Below, piece after piece: positions 23,706 through 33,957 of a DNA stretch of 64,000 nt. Under the pieces are notes generated by a model. That model did not search any database, was not told where the DNA came from, and was given only the letters and a program-made list of their open reading frames with translations. Within the stretch, counting starts at the first letter, position 1; each line of letters opens with the position of its first letter. Position numbers and translations under genes: made by a program. The DNA lies in NCBI GenBank assembly GCA_023052935.1, contig CM041292.1, positions 148,604,939 to 148,668,938 on the forward strand, in the 5' to 3' direction. The stretch is from Piezodorus guildinii (taxonomy: Eukaryota; Arthropoda; Insecta; Hemiptera; Pentatomidae).

Positions 23706-24187
23706 TTACGGGCGATTTTGATTATGGCTGCATTAATTTGCTAGTTTTTCACTTTTTAAGTTGAATTTGATTATTTTAATTTTAATAGCATTAAATTGAA
23801 TGTTTCGGCCTATTTCCTCGTCTTACAAATTTACAGATATCTACAAACACATAAATATTTCAACATTTATATTTGCTTCAACCATCAGTAAATGTATCGT
23901 ACAAGATAGAATAAAATGAAATAAGGAAAATATTTAAAGGTCGATGGTCCGGGAATAGCATTAGTTGAGTGTATTAAATAGGCAAACAATCTAAGATAGT
24001 TTCTTGCTACAAAGTGGGTTTCATTACTTCTGTTTATGTAGAACATCCGTTTTCATAATGTATCTTATATTTTATGATCAGCATCGGTAATATGAACTTT
24101 TCTGTATAGCTATAAAATGGAATTGATATTTGTTTTATATTGTTTGTATATTTTTAGTTTTTTAATTAATATAATAGTTTAGGATAA
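23706..24187. other. AT-rich, nothing recognised
   Basis: No open frame or repeat of note. Confidence 0.4.
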
Positions 24188-24520
24188 TAAGGGGGAGCGG
24201 CGTGGTCTAGTGGATAGAGCGCTAGTCTGCTGTGCTCCGGGTCCTGGGTTCGAATCCCGGCTGTGGCGGAATATTATTTATTCTATTAATTCAGTCGGGG
24301 GGCGACCCTAGGGTATGGAGACCCTCCTGGGGCAGACCCAGCCTCTATAAAGTGGGTACCCAAATTAATTCGGGGAAAAACCTGGCGGCTGAGCGCGATT
24401 AAGGCCTAATCACCTCATTGCACTGCCGTTGGCCTAGAAACAGTACGAATCTCTATATGTACTGAGCCCAAGACCCTTCATGGGTTGTAGTGGTACAGGT
24501 TTTTTTTTTTTTTTTTTTTT
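24188..24520 (+). repeat. tRNA-headed SINE, family C (copy 3, best preserved)
   Basis: The head carries a clear pol III A box (GTGGTCTAGTGG) and B box (GGGTTCGAATCCC). The body has GGTATGGAGACCCTCCTGGG, TATAAAGTGGGTACCC, CCTGGCGGCTGAGCGCGATT and GTACTGAGCCCAAGACCC, then GGTACAGG and a T run at 24500-24520. Good promoter boxes and a clean T tail suggest it is the youngest of the three copies. GGATAATAA precedes the element and follows the T run, a possible target duplication. Confidence 0.88.
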
Positions 24521-24818
24521 TAGGATAATAAGTCAATTTTAAGATATTTCTAATTTAATTATGATTTGCAAGGCAGAGCTCTCTTTGAGTAAAAAATTAA
24601 CTTTATTGTATTAAAATTACCTACAGTTTTTTCCAAGTTACGACTCACATATTCAGGAGTATCTACACATTATATTTATTTTTTCCATTAATCTATTAAT
24701 ACAAAATATTGCGGAAATTCGTAGATGCACCATTTCATGTGACTAAAGAATTGCTTCACAAGGACTTGGACTTACAGTTTCGGATAGTGTCACAGAGTAT
24801 TATAAATATTATACGATG

Positions 24819-25814
24819 CACAGTGGTTCCAAACGCACTTTATAAAGACAAAAGTCCTTATTGATCGTTCTATTAAAGTTACATCATTCCTTTTAAGGTC
24901 ATTTTGGTCCTTAATAAATTATTTTTCAATTTTATGAATTGCATTATTTAGCTTATCTTTATGTCATAAAAGTATATAGGTTTTGCCGATAATTTGAGAG
25001 AAATGTCTCGATAACTCATTATTCTGATATATATCTTAATATATCTGTGTTTTATTAATTTAACATTCTTTACAATCGTTATTAGATATGTTTAAAAAAA
25101 AACTTTAGTTTTGAAATAAGGACTTGGTGATTTGTTCAAGAATTTTCCAAAAATTACATAAGAAATAAAATTAATCTAAATATCTCGATATATAAATCTC
25201 AATATATCTGAATACAATGATGTTCGAATTAATTTCAAAAATTTTTTTTTTTTGTTTCTAGATTTTATGAACAAAATTACAAAACCGTAAATTTATTTTT
25301 ACGCTTTTGACAAAGTAGAACGCACGAATTATAATTATAGAGATTTCTTCAATGACTAGGACTAGGACGAAATTGACATAAAAAATGATTTGGATGTCAA
25401 ACTTCATTTTTTCAATTGATAAAGCATAATGAAAAACTGTCCCGAAGCACAAAAAAAATTCTTAAAGAAATCTATGATTGTTTCTCGCTTCGGGGCAGTA
25501 CATTCATTATGATTTATCGCTTGGAAAAATTAATTTAGACGACAAAATAATTTTATGTCAAGTTTTTTTTGGTCTTTCCATAAATGAAATCTCTACAGTC
25601 AACTATGCGTTCTACTTTACCAAATGCGTTGAAATAAATTTATGGTTTTGAAATTGTTCGTAAAAACGAGAAATAAAACTAAAATTTTAATTTTTATGAC
25701 ATTTTTGAAAATTCTTAAAAAATCACTAAGTCGTTAAATCAAACCCAAAGTGTTTTTAAGCTTATCTAATAACGATTGTAAACAAGGTTAAATGTATAAA
25801 TTATAGGTATATTA

Positions 25815-25889
<75 letters not shown>

Positions 25890-26097
25890 TAATGAGTTAC
25901 CGAGACATTTCTCTCAATTTATCGAGAAAAAAAACCTATATACTATTTATGACATAAAGGCGAGCTAAAAAAATGTCAATCATACCATTGAAATTGAATT
26001 TACTAAGGGATAAAATTACGTTAAAATAGCTGATATATCTTAAATAGGAGGACCAGTGCAGACTTTTGTCCCTAAAAGTGCGTTTGGAACCACTTTG
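24819..26097. mobile_element. foldback element: ~1.28-kb near-palindrome
   Basis: The outer ends are inverted copies: CACAGTGGTTCCAAACGCAC at the left, and AAAGTGCGTTTGGAACCACT at the right as its near reverse complement. Matching continues inward: GAGAGAAATGTCTCGATAAC versus CGAGACATTTCTCTC; ACCGTAAATTTATTTTTACG versus AAATAAATTTATGGT. The centre is GTCCCGAAGC / GCTTCGGGGC flanking a loop of about 38 nt (25449-25486). Arms are about 620 bp and visibly diverged, so it is old. No transposase is seen. The CAGTGGTTCC start resembles hAT-type ends, but I found no 8-bp target duplication. Confidence 0.88.
25817..25886 (+). repeat. (TA)n microsatellite in the right foldback arm
   Basis: About 35 TA units. 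The mirror position in the left arm (about 25030) has only a short GATATATATC, so the expansion followed formation of the palindrome. Confidence 0.95.
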
Positions 26098-26217
26098 CGG
26101 TGGTCTTGAACTAACCAATTATTCGAAAGTTTACATATTCGGTTATTGCAAATAGTTTTTATTTGCCGATGGCAAATAGCAATTAGTGAAAAACAATTGT
26201 AACTAATAAATAAATAA

Positions 26218-26684
26218 AAATTTGCAAAGGAGAGGAAACTTTTGCCTTTTAGGGTGAGAGTTAAGGGAGACTCAAGTTACTTGCCAATGCTCTCCTCTGT
26301 CCCCTCCCGCCTTCCATCCATAGAACAGCCATCTGCTGCAACCATTCATTGCTCAGCAACCAGATGCCTTAAAACTTGTTATAAAATAATTCTGAGTTCG
26401 CATCTTAGTCCCGGAGTGCTTTTAACTCAGAATTGGGTCCCCCGCCCTCTCTCTCTGGCCCAAGAATCCCTCATCACTCCCACTTATTACCTACAAAGGC
26501 GAAGTAGAAAAAAAAAACCTTTTCCATTAAGATATTGCATTTCTAGAGGAAGGTGTTTTAAATTTAATTTTAAAAATGAAGCAAAACCAATTATTATTAT
26601 TTCTGTGGATGTTTTAAGCTGAGTAGTACTCTTTATTTTTTATTTATTTTTTTTTTTACACGATCTTCTGGAACAATTTTTTAC
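26218..26684. other. unclassified, GC-richer, with a 126-codon open frame
   Basis: The frame at 26242-26622 is open on the plus strand but its translation (Ser/Pro-rich, then basic) shows no domain I know, and it has no family copies here. It may be chance or part of an older repeat. Confidence 0.25.
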
Positions 26685-27567
26685 TTATACTTATTTATAT
26701 ATGAAATATTTAGGAAGAAAAAGTATTACGATCTTGAAAATTTTCGAATTCCAGTTTTCAACGGAAATACACGTTTTAAAGTCCGCTGAGTCCAAATGAC
26801 CTATTCCCGCAAAGGTCTGAGTCTGTGTGTTACCTCCCGCGCGAAAACGAAAAGTTCTATGAAACTGAAATTTCATATTTAAGACAAATATACGCCCGAG
26901 ATGTTACAGCAACTTTTTCAAAAGGACCAGAAGAGCCACTTTATACCTTTCATTTTGCACCTTTATACGATTTTCTCAAACAAGTCTATATCGATTATAA
27001 TCAAACTCGCTATATCGATGTAAAGTTTCATGGAGTTTAATATCATTTAGGTTTTATTCCGATTGAAATAGTCTGACATAGCTTAAATGCTGAGTTTTGT
27101 TTATTCTTCTAATAAATTACGTTTAATTTTGTAGATTTCAAAAAATTAACCAAATCATCTTATTGATATAGATAAAGAACGACTAAATATACACATTGGA
27201 CGGTTTTGATAATCATGGATTAAATAGAAAAAATATTTATTAAATGTAATTGTGGGTATTCGAAAATAATAACAGTAATACAGACGTATAAAGTTAAGTT
27301 GGAAAGCCCAAGACTTTAGAAAAAATATCTTATACACAAGCTTGTAAAAGTTAATAGAGAGTGATGAAAATCTGAAAAAACTAACTGATTGTTTTAGATA
27401 ATAATATAATAGATTATTTAATAAAACACATGTTTCTATTGAAATTCAATTTAATTAATTATTTATTACTTTCACTTATTATCATCTCTAAATGTATTTA
27501 AAAATTCTTAAATTGATTTCATCAACGGATGTACTAACTGAATGTCCTGTGTTGCCCGCACCAGATT
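26685..27567 (-). repeat. repeat family A, copy 5
   Basis: On the minus strand it begins TCTGGTGCGGGCAACACAGG at 27567 and ends in the conserved 3' block (TCGAAAATTTTCAAGATCGT, then TTTCATATATAAATAAGTA). The minus strand holds a 61-codon frame starting MKFQFHRTFRFRAG, also seen in copies 1, 3 and 8. An extra TATTACTTTCACTTATTAT sits near 27465, a partial duplicate of the family's CTTTCACTTAC end motif. Confidence 0.8.
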
Positions 27568-27904
27568 TTTATTTTTACTGAACGTTTTTGCACATTTTTT
27601 TGGTTTTACTGGAAGAAAATCCGGTCTTTAGTCATAAGTGAATCCCGCTATATACGCTAGCGACAGACTCAGCCATATATTAGCAAATTTACATTTAAAT
27701 CCCATTTATATGTCCATTTCCTTTACCACCCATTTGGCGAAATGAATGTAATTATTTCGGAATAATAATTAATTGTTATAATATCTATCCTGATAGAATA
27801 GGTTGGACCCAAAGGTGAAAATACAGTACTTCTAACAGGCAACTTCAACTTACCTCCATACTTGATATACATTGTAAATGAAAACAAAAATATTTCATAT
27901 TAAA
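27568..27904. other. nothing recognised
   Basis: AT-rich spacer between a family A copy and the jockey element. Confidence 0.4.
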
Positions 27905-28101
27905 TATTATGGGAAAAGTTTTTTTTTTTTTGTTTTTTTTTCCTTCTGTTCCTGTTGCTTTTTTTTTTTTGTTTTTTTTGCTTCTGTGTGTGGTTTTGCT
28001 ACAAAGTGTGACCTATTTATATTTGTTATTAAATTATTATTGTCTACTTTTTGGTGATTAGTCGGGATTTTCTTACCGATTAGGTAAGAAATTCGCGCAC
28101 T

Positions 28102-29475
28102 ATGGTTGCTAAGAAAGAAATCATCAAAAGTCAAAGAGTGCTCCCCGTTCGGCAGTTAAAGTCTACCTCTACGTCAGCAAAAAGTAAGGTTATCTCAACT
28201 ACTTCTAACATTATTGATTCTAAAAAAATTAGTGATGTAAAAGTCAATGAAGCACTAAGCCTAGAAGCTGGACCAAGCAATGTAGGAGAATGGCATCAAG
28301 TGTCCCCACGTAAGGCTGGATCTCCGAGGGCAGCAGTGACCACCGCTCAGGACAAACAGGTTAGCTTTCAATCATTAAATCCCTTTAGTGTTTTAACGAC
28401 TGACGTGGATCCACAAGGTAATACTATCAACGAAGCCAGTAAAACTGAACCTCTGAAACCCCCACCGATTTATGTAAAATCAGTCAGTAACTTCAGAATG
28501 CTTTGTGACGAACTTACCAAAGAAGTAGGATCTAACGGATTTACATTGAAATCCGGAGCGAACAATGTTGTTATCATGTCTGAAAATTCTGATGGTTACA
28601 GGCGGATATCTAGGTATCTGAAAGAAAAAAATGCAGAGTTTCATACATATCAGCTCCCTGAGGATCGACCTTTTCGCGTTGTTATAAGAAACTTACATCA
28701 CACTATAGGATGTGATTTAATTAAAACGGAATTAGAAGACCTGGGCTATCGTGTATTTGGTGTCCATAATATCCTTCATCCAAAGACAAAGACCCCATTA
28801 CCCTTATTTTTTGTTGATTTAGAGAAAAACAATAAGAGTTCCGAAATCTTCTCGCTACAATTTTTGTATCATACAAAAATTAAAGTTGAGGAACCCAGAA
28901 AAAGAAATGAAATTGCTCAATGCAAAAGGTGTCAATCTTATGGCCACACGAAAACGTATTGTAATTTAAAACCACGATGCGTCAAGTGCGCTGGACCTCA
29001 TCTTACATCTAGTTGCAAAAAACCCCAAGACCAACCGCCTAAATGTGTGCTTTGTGAAGACGCTCACCCAGCTAATTATAGAGGATGCAGTGTGCACAAG
29101 CAATTGAAAAAACTTAGGCAGGGCCCAGCAAGACGTCTCTACTTTTATGGAGGACAGGAAACGAACCAGAGCTCAGTAGAAGAAAAAGAAGAAGCCATAA
29201 CCTTCGTCCAGAGAAACAGATCAGTAAGTAATTTTGAGCCACCGCCACAATTACTAACTGACTGTGTTCAGGTTGCTACGCAACCAACATACTCACAAAC
29301 CATGACCAGGACACCTAATGACGTTGTACCAATACCTAACCTCACAGCCCAAAATGTACCAGATGTGACGACACAACTTACTGACTTTATAAACGAATTT
29401 AAAAATCTTGTTACGCCCCTGATAAAGTTACTTACTTCGCTATTGCAGCATGTCCTTCCGACCCTTATTAAATGA
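28102..29475 (+). CDS. jockey ORF1, Gag-like nucleic-acid-binding protein
   Basis: 457 codons, intact. The N-terminal ~130 residues are Ser/Thr/Lys-rich and probably disordered. A PRE/C2HC-type region follows (FRVVIRNLHHTIGCDLIKTE, LEDLGYRVFGVHNILHPKTK, LPLFFVDLEKN). Then come zinc knuckles near residues 270-330: CKRCQSYGHTKTYC, CVKCAGPHLTSSC and CVLCEDAHPANYRGC. In jockey elements this protein binds element RNA and forms the RNP that escorts it to the nucleus. The stop TGA overlaps the ORF2 start as ATGA, which suggests stop-restart translation of ORF2. The start is the first Met, 7 residues before IIKSQRVLP. Confidence 0.92.
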   Translation: MVAKKEIIKSQRVLPVRQLKSTSTSAKSKVISTTSNIIDSKKISDVKVNEALSLEAGPSNVGEWHQVSPRKAGSPRAAVTTAQDKQVSFQSLNPFSVLTTDVDPQGNTINEASKTEPLKPPPIYVKSVSNFRMLCDELTKEVGSNGFTLKSGANNVVIMSENSDGYRRISRYLKEKNAEFHTYQLPEDRPFRVVIRNLHHTIGCDLIKTELEDLGYRVFGVHNILHPKTKTPLPLFFVDLEKNNKSSEIFSLQFLYHTKIKVEEPRKRNEIAQCKRCQSYGHTKTYCNLKPRCVKCAGPHLTSSCKKPQDQPPKCVLCEDAHPANYRGCSVHKQLKKLRQGPARRLYFYGGQETNQSSVEEKEEAITFVQRNRSVSNFEPPPQLLTDCVQVATQPTYSQTMTRTPNDVVPIPNLTAQNVPDVTTQLTDFINEFKNLVTPLIKLLTSLLQHVLPTLIK

Positions 29476-32148
29476 GAGGACTGAAAGTAATTCTTTGGAA
29501 TGCCAACGGTGTCCTATCCCGTAAGAACGAACTCGAAATTTTTCTTAGCGACAATGACATAGACGTGGCCCTACTAACTGAGACTCACTTGACAAAATGT
29601 AAACCGTTTCATTTACCTTCTTATATTACCTACAGGACTGACCATCCTTCAAATACAGCCAAGGGAGGTACCCTCATTCTTATTAAGAGTTCAATCAGTC
29701 ACCACTTTAATGCTTCTGAGGGCTTCGAGGATTTTCAGTGTACATCAATAATTGTTGATGTACTCAATTTCAATTTGAACATTGCAGCTCTATATTGTCC
29801 CCCTCGTGGAAATTTGTCTATTCAAACGTTTGAGCACTTGTTTGGGTAACAGATTTTTATGTGGTGGGGATTATAATGCCAAGAACCAGGTATGGGGTAG
29901 CAGGATGACAAACACCAGGGGCAGAGCCCTACACAATGCAATTCTTGCTAAGCGATGTAAATTCCTATCTCCGCCCTCACCGACATATTGGCCTATGGAT
30001 GTTAATAGGGTGCCTGACATCTTGGATTTCTTCATCACTAAGGGATTTAATTTGCACCACTGTAACATCACTGACCTGACTGACTTATCTTCTGATCACT
30101 CCCCCCTTCTTTTAACTATAGATTCTAAACCGCTAATTAAAACTCCGCGACCAACATTAACGCCTGGGAAAATTGATTGGTGTAATTTTAGATTATGCAT
30201 TGAAAATTCATTGTCGCTTAATACTGATATACGGACACCAGATGATTTAGACGATGCAGTATATCACCTAACGCGAACCATTCAAAAGTCCGCCTGGGAT
30301 TCTAATCTGCCCAAGAAAACGACAGACAGACACCAACAAAATTATCTCCCTCCAGGTGTTCGTCACCTTGTTATCCTGAAAAGAAAAGCTAGAAAATTAT
30401 GGCAACAGACTCGTTACCCATCGGACAGACATAATTTTAATAAACTAACTCGTCAGCTTAAAGAGGAAATAAGACGTTCAAAAACTGAAAACTTTAATAA
30501 CTTCTTGAAACGTACATCGACTGGTGAGAAACCATTATGGAATTTGACCAAACGGATACTCCAACATCACGAAGTTTCTCATCCGCTTCGATATCCTGAC
30601 GGTTCTTGGGCAAAATCAGACGCACAAAAAGCTCAATTGTTTGCTAACCATCTCAGTGGGACTTTTAAAACTCATGATGATATTAATGACAGACTATGTA
30701 CAACTCTTGTTCAATCCCACCTTAACGTGCCCTTACCAATGACATTACCTCCAAAAGCAATTCATCCGTACGAAGTTCGTGATATTATTAAGAGCTTGCC
30801 GAACAATAAAGCTCCAGGGTTTGACTTAATTACGAATTTCATTATTAAAAATTTACCATGGAAAGCAATCCTTTTTTTAACCAATATTTATAATTCAATT
30901 TTCAAAATCACGTATTTTCCAGTCTTGTGGAAATATTCAGAAGTTATCATGGTGCTAAAACCAAATAAATCCTCAGACTGTTTAAATTCCTATCGCCCGA
31001 TCAGCCTTCTTCCTTCGTTCTCAAAATTATTCGAAAAAATACTTCTTCACCGTTTAGATTCTCTTGAAATATTAAAGTTTATACCCAATCATCAGTTCGG
31101 CTTTAAAAAACATCATTCCACTATACAACAATCCCATCGTTTAGTTGATTTCATTTCAAATTCACTAGAGTCAAAAAAATATTGTCCAGGTGTTTTCCTT
31201 GACATTAGTCAGGCTTTCGACAAGGTTTGGCACGAAGGATTGCTTTGCAAACTGAAAATTTTACTTCCACCTACGTTCTATTTAATATTCCTTTCATACC
31301 TTTCGGATAGACATTTTTCTGTCAAAGTCGGGACCGAACTCTCAGACATTCAGCAAATTAAGGCAGGTGTACCTCAGGGCAGTGTTTTAGGACCAATATT
31401 GTTTAACATTTATATGTCAGATCTTCCCCAGCACAATAGGACTCTTTTGGCTACTTTTGCTGATGATACAGCTGTTCTTTGTTCAGATAAGGATCCTTTA
31501 CAAGCGGCAATATCCCTCCAAAACCACCTTGATGAAATTTCTGCTTGGGCTTCTAGATGGAAAATAAAGATGAACGAGTCCAAGAGTGCTCATGTAGTGT
31601 TCACCCTGAACCACAAACCTTCTCCTCCCATTAACTTTAATAATATTCCTATTCCGCCTTCCGACGAAATTCGATATTTAGGTATTCACTTGGACAAAAG
31701 ACTGACCTGGAGTACCCACATTCGACAAAAACGCAAAGAACTCAACAGACGATACGGTCTTTTATCTAGATTACTTGACAGACGCTCTAAATTATCATTA
31801 ACCAACAAACTAACTCTTTACAAAGTTTTGCTAAAACCAATCTGGACATACGGGATAGAACTGTGGGGCTCTGCCAAACCAACAAGTATCCAAAGAATAC
31901 AGTCCTTTCAGTCGAAAGTGCTGCGCAAAATAGTGGACGCACCGTTCTACGTAACAAATGACGTTATACATAACGACTTAAACATTCCGACTATTTCAGC
32001 CACTGCTACAGAACAATACAATAACTTCCACCAAAGACTAACATACAACACCAACCCTCTTACAGAAACATTAAAATGCTCTACGAATCCTTACAGCCCA
32101 CCCCGACGACTACGCAGGCGGTGGCCAAGAGATATGCTGATCACTTAA
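29472..32148 (+). pseudogene. jockey ORF2, endonuclease-reverse transcriptase with one frameshift
   Basis: From 29472 the frame encodes the start of an APE-type endonuclease (LKVILWNANGVLSRKNELEI, ALLTETHL). It stops at TAA 29847-29849 after a GGG run at 29844-29846; the remainder is in the next frame to 32148. A single extra G would explain it. The second frame holds CGGDYNAKNQVWGS and SSDHSPLLLT (endonuclease Asp and His), then RT blocks RPISLLPSFSKLFEKIL, FGFKKHHSTIQQ, VFLDISQAFDKVWH, GVPQGSVLGPILFNI and the catalytic FADD (TFADDTAVLC). It ends at RRLRRRWPRDMLIT without RNase H. Apart from the shift, all catalytic motifs are present, so the insertion is young. Confidence 0.92.
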
Positions 32149-32344
32149 CGAACTCTGCTATGATGAGCCGCTGCTTCAGCAGTCCACAAATTTGCTTATT
32201 GCAAAAGAAATGCAGATGGCAAATTAAATTTTATGTCAAATTTTTTGTTTTGTAATAAATAAATAAATTGTTTTTTTTCAACAGTCACTAAATTTTTTTT
32301 GCCACCCTCAATTACTTCTACAACATGATTTGTTATATAATACT

Positions 32345-32850
32345 GTTTACTTTCACTTACCTATTTATGAAATATATAGTAAAGGAAGATATTGCGATCG
32401 TGAAAATTGTTGAATTCCACTTTTCAATGGAAATATCCGTTTTAGGTTCCTCTGAGTCCAAACGACCAAGTCTGACAAAATGGTCTGTTTGTGTGTGTGG
32501 TTAAGACTAGCTTGAAAACAATAAGTTCTTTAAAACTGAAATTTTACATTTTAAAAGCGTGTATGCCTTAGATGTTATACTGTGCATTTTGTATTGTTCT
32601 CGAAAATGGCTCTGATTAAACTTGCTATATCGGTTTAAAATTGCAATATATAATATAATGTAAGTTTCATTCTGATTGAAATATTGTGAAAGGACTTAAA
32701 TACCAATATTTTCTTCCACTAATGTACCCTTCATTTCGTAGATTCGAATAATAACTCCTATATCATCTTGTTAGAATTTATAAAAAAATGGGTAAATATA
32801 GAATTTGAACGAATTAAATAACCAACTAAAGGAGAAATGAGCTAACTTTT
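32345..32850 (-). repeat. repeat family A, copy 6 (3' half)
   Basis: On the minus strand the end is at 32345 (GTAAGTGAAAGTA) and includes TTTCACGATCGCAATATCTT, GGACTCAGAGGAACC, an ACACACAAACAG tract and a diverged ATCTAAGGCATACACGC. It fades near 32850, so the 5' half is missing. It lies just downstream of the jockey 3' end. Confidence 0.75.
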
Positions 32851-33460
32851 TTTTTCTTTTCTTCCCATAGCGATATTATCATTGTCCATTGTGACAAACT
32901 GTAATACATACGAATAAATAAATATATATAGTTTTATAATTAACTGCTTTATTGATATTTTTGGTTATATAAATTGCTTCTAGTATTTTTTTCTATTTCC
33001 ATTATTTTTAGATGTATTTAATATTTTTATATTTTCAAAAATAAATTTATGTTGATATTTTATACTATGTGTTGATAACGTTGTTGCATTTGATTTTTTT
33101 ATTCTTTTGCAATTTGAAATGTGTTGTGATAATCTAGTTTTTAACTTTTTAGATGTTTCACCAATTTATATTTCTCCATTATTCTCACAATTAATTTTAT
33201 GTATAACATTTTGTTTTTCCATATTTTCTATTTTATCTTTCATACTACTTAAATAATTAATAAAGTTTTTACAACTACCAAAAATCGCATGACGTGCCTA
33301 TAGGAGTTTTCACTTCAAAAATAATAGAATATTCAGTCGAAATAGTACAAAACGAATAAGTGTTAAGTCAGGCTTACCATACATCATATTCTAAAATAAA
33401 ATAATTGTTGTAAGGTTATATAATTTTCTTTGTAGCTTTTTCTGTTAATATATTTTTAAG
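32851..33460. other. AT-rich, nothing recognised
   Basis: Long T- and A-rich stretches; no frames of note. Confidence 0.4.
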
Positions 33461-33804
33461 GTCGGCTAATCCATATTTTCGGTTCCATGATTACGTCAGA
33501 GTCAAAGAGATCTTATCAAGAGAGACCCGAAGGTGACCGTGGTAGAGAAGAAATCAGTCGTGCGAAAGAACTTACGGACACAGGGGCCCTTTTCCCTGCG
33601 TTGGCTTTGTGCAATGGGCTGAAAACGGAGGATAAGCTCATCCTTTTGGGAAAAAGCGCTCTGCTACGAAAAAAAAATTCTTTTATAAAAATGGACCAAC
33701 AATTTTCAAAGGTAGTGAATAGATATTCGCCAATTCTAAATGTACTGCATAAAATAAAAACAATATTTTTTTGTTATAAAAACCGAACCTCGGAAAATTT
33801 ATGA
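33461..33804 (+). other. unidentified open frame in a GC-balanced island
   Basis: A 105-codon frame from ATG 33487, whose first ~60 codons (SKRSYQERPEGDRGREEISR, AKELTDTGALFPALALCNGL, KTEDKLILLGKSALL) fall in sequence far richer in G+C than its surroundings. The rest is AT-rich and probably not coding. TTTTAAG precedes the island, which would serve as a weak splice acceptor. I know no matching family. It could be a host exon, or a fragment of an unrecognised element. Confidence 0.25.
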
Positions 33805-33889
33805 AGGACTAAAAAAATATAAATGGAACAAATATAATTCCTAAGTTCTTTCTAGATTAAGCTTTTGGTAACACGCGCTTTTAACCTAA

Positions 33890-33957
33890 AAAAAAAATCT
33901 GGTGCAGGCAATACGAAATAAAATATTCGCGAGCGCAGCCGCGGCTTACAGCTAGTA
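33890..33957 (+). mobile_element. Helitron 3' terminus
   Basis: TCTGGTGCAGGCAATACG, then AATATTCGCGAGCGCAGCCG, CGGCTTACAG and CTAG/T: a GC-rich hairpin-prone segment a few bases before CTAG, the standard Helitron 3' end. No matching 5' end is evident nearby. The first words resemble the head of repeat family A, so the two may share ancestry. Confidence 0.7.

Larger units (their letters stand above)
24715..26217 (+). pseudogene. jockey-type 3' end, split by the foldback element
   Basis: Left piece, about 24715-24818: KFVDAPFHVTKELLHKDLDL, matching KIVDAPFYVTNDVIHNDLNI of the jockey at 28102-32148. Right piece, about 26098-26217: a 3' UTR resembling that jockey's (GGTTATTGCAAATAG, GATGGCAAAT, TAATAAATAAATAAA). 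The palindrome at 24819-26097 lies between them. Confidence 0.7.
27905..32272 (+). mobile_element. jockey-clade non-LTR retrotransposon, nearly complete
   Basis: Structure: 5' UTR (T-rich start, about 200 bp), ORF1 28102-29475, ORF2 29472-32148, a ~120-bp 3' UTR, and a 3' end in TAATAAATAAATAAAT. The order gag-like ORF1 then EN-RT ORF2 without RNase H is that of the jockey clade. One frameshift is the only coding defect I see. The exact 5' border and target duplication could not be fixed. Older relatives lie at 18155-18845 and around 24715-26217. Confidence 0.9.

Noticed and set aside
24188..24270. tRNA gene with good A and B boxes
   Set aside because: No acceptor-stem pairing; followed by a conserved SINE body and T tail present in two other places.
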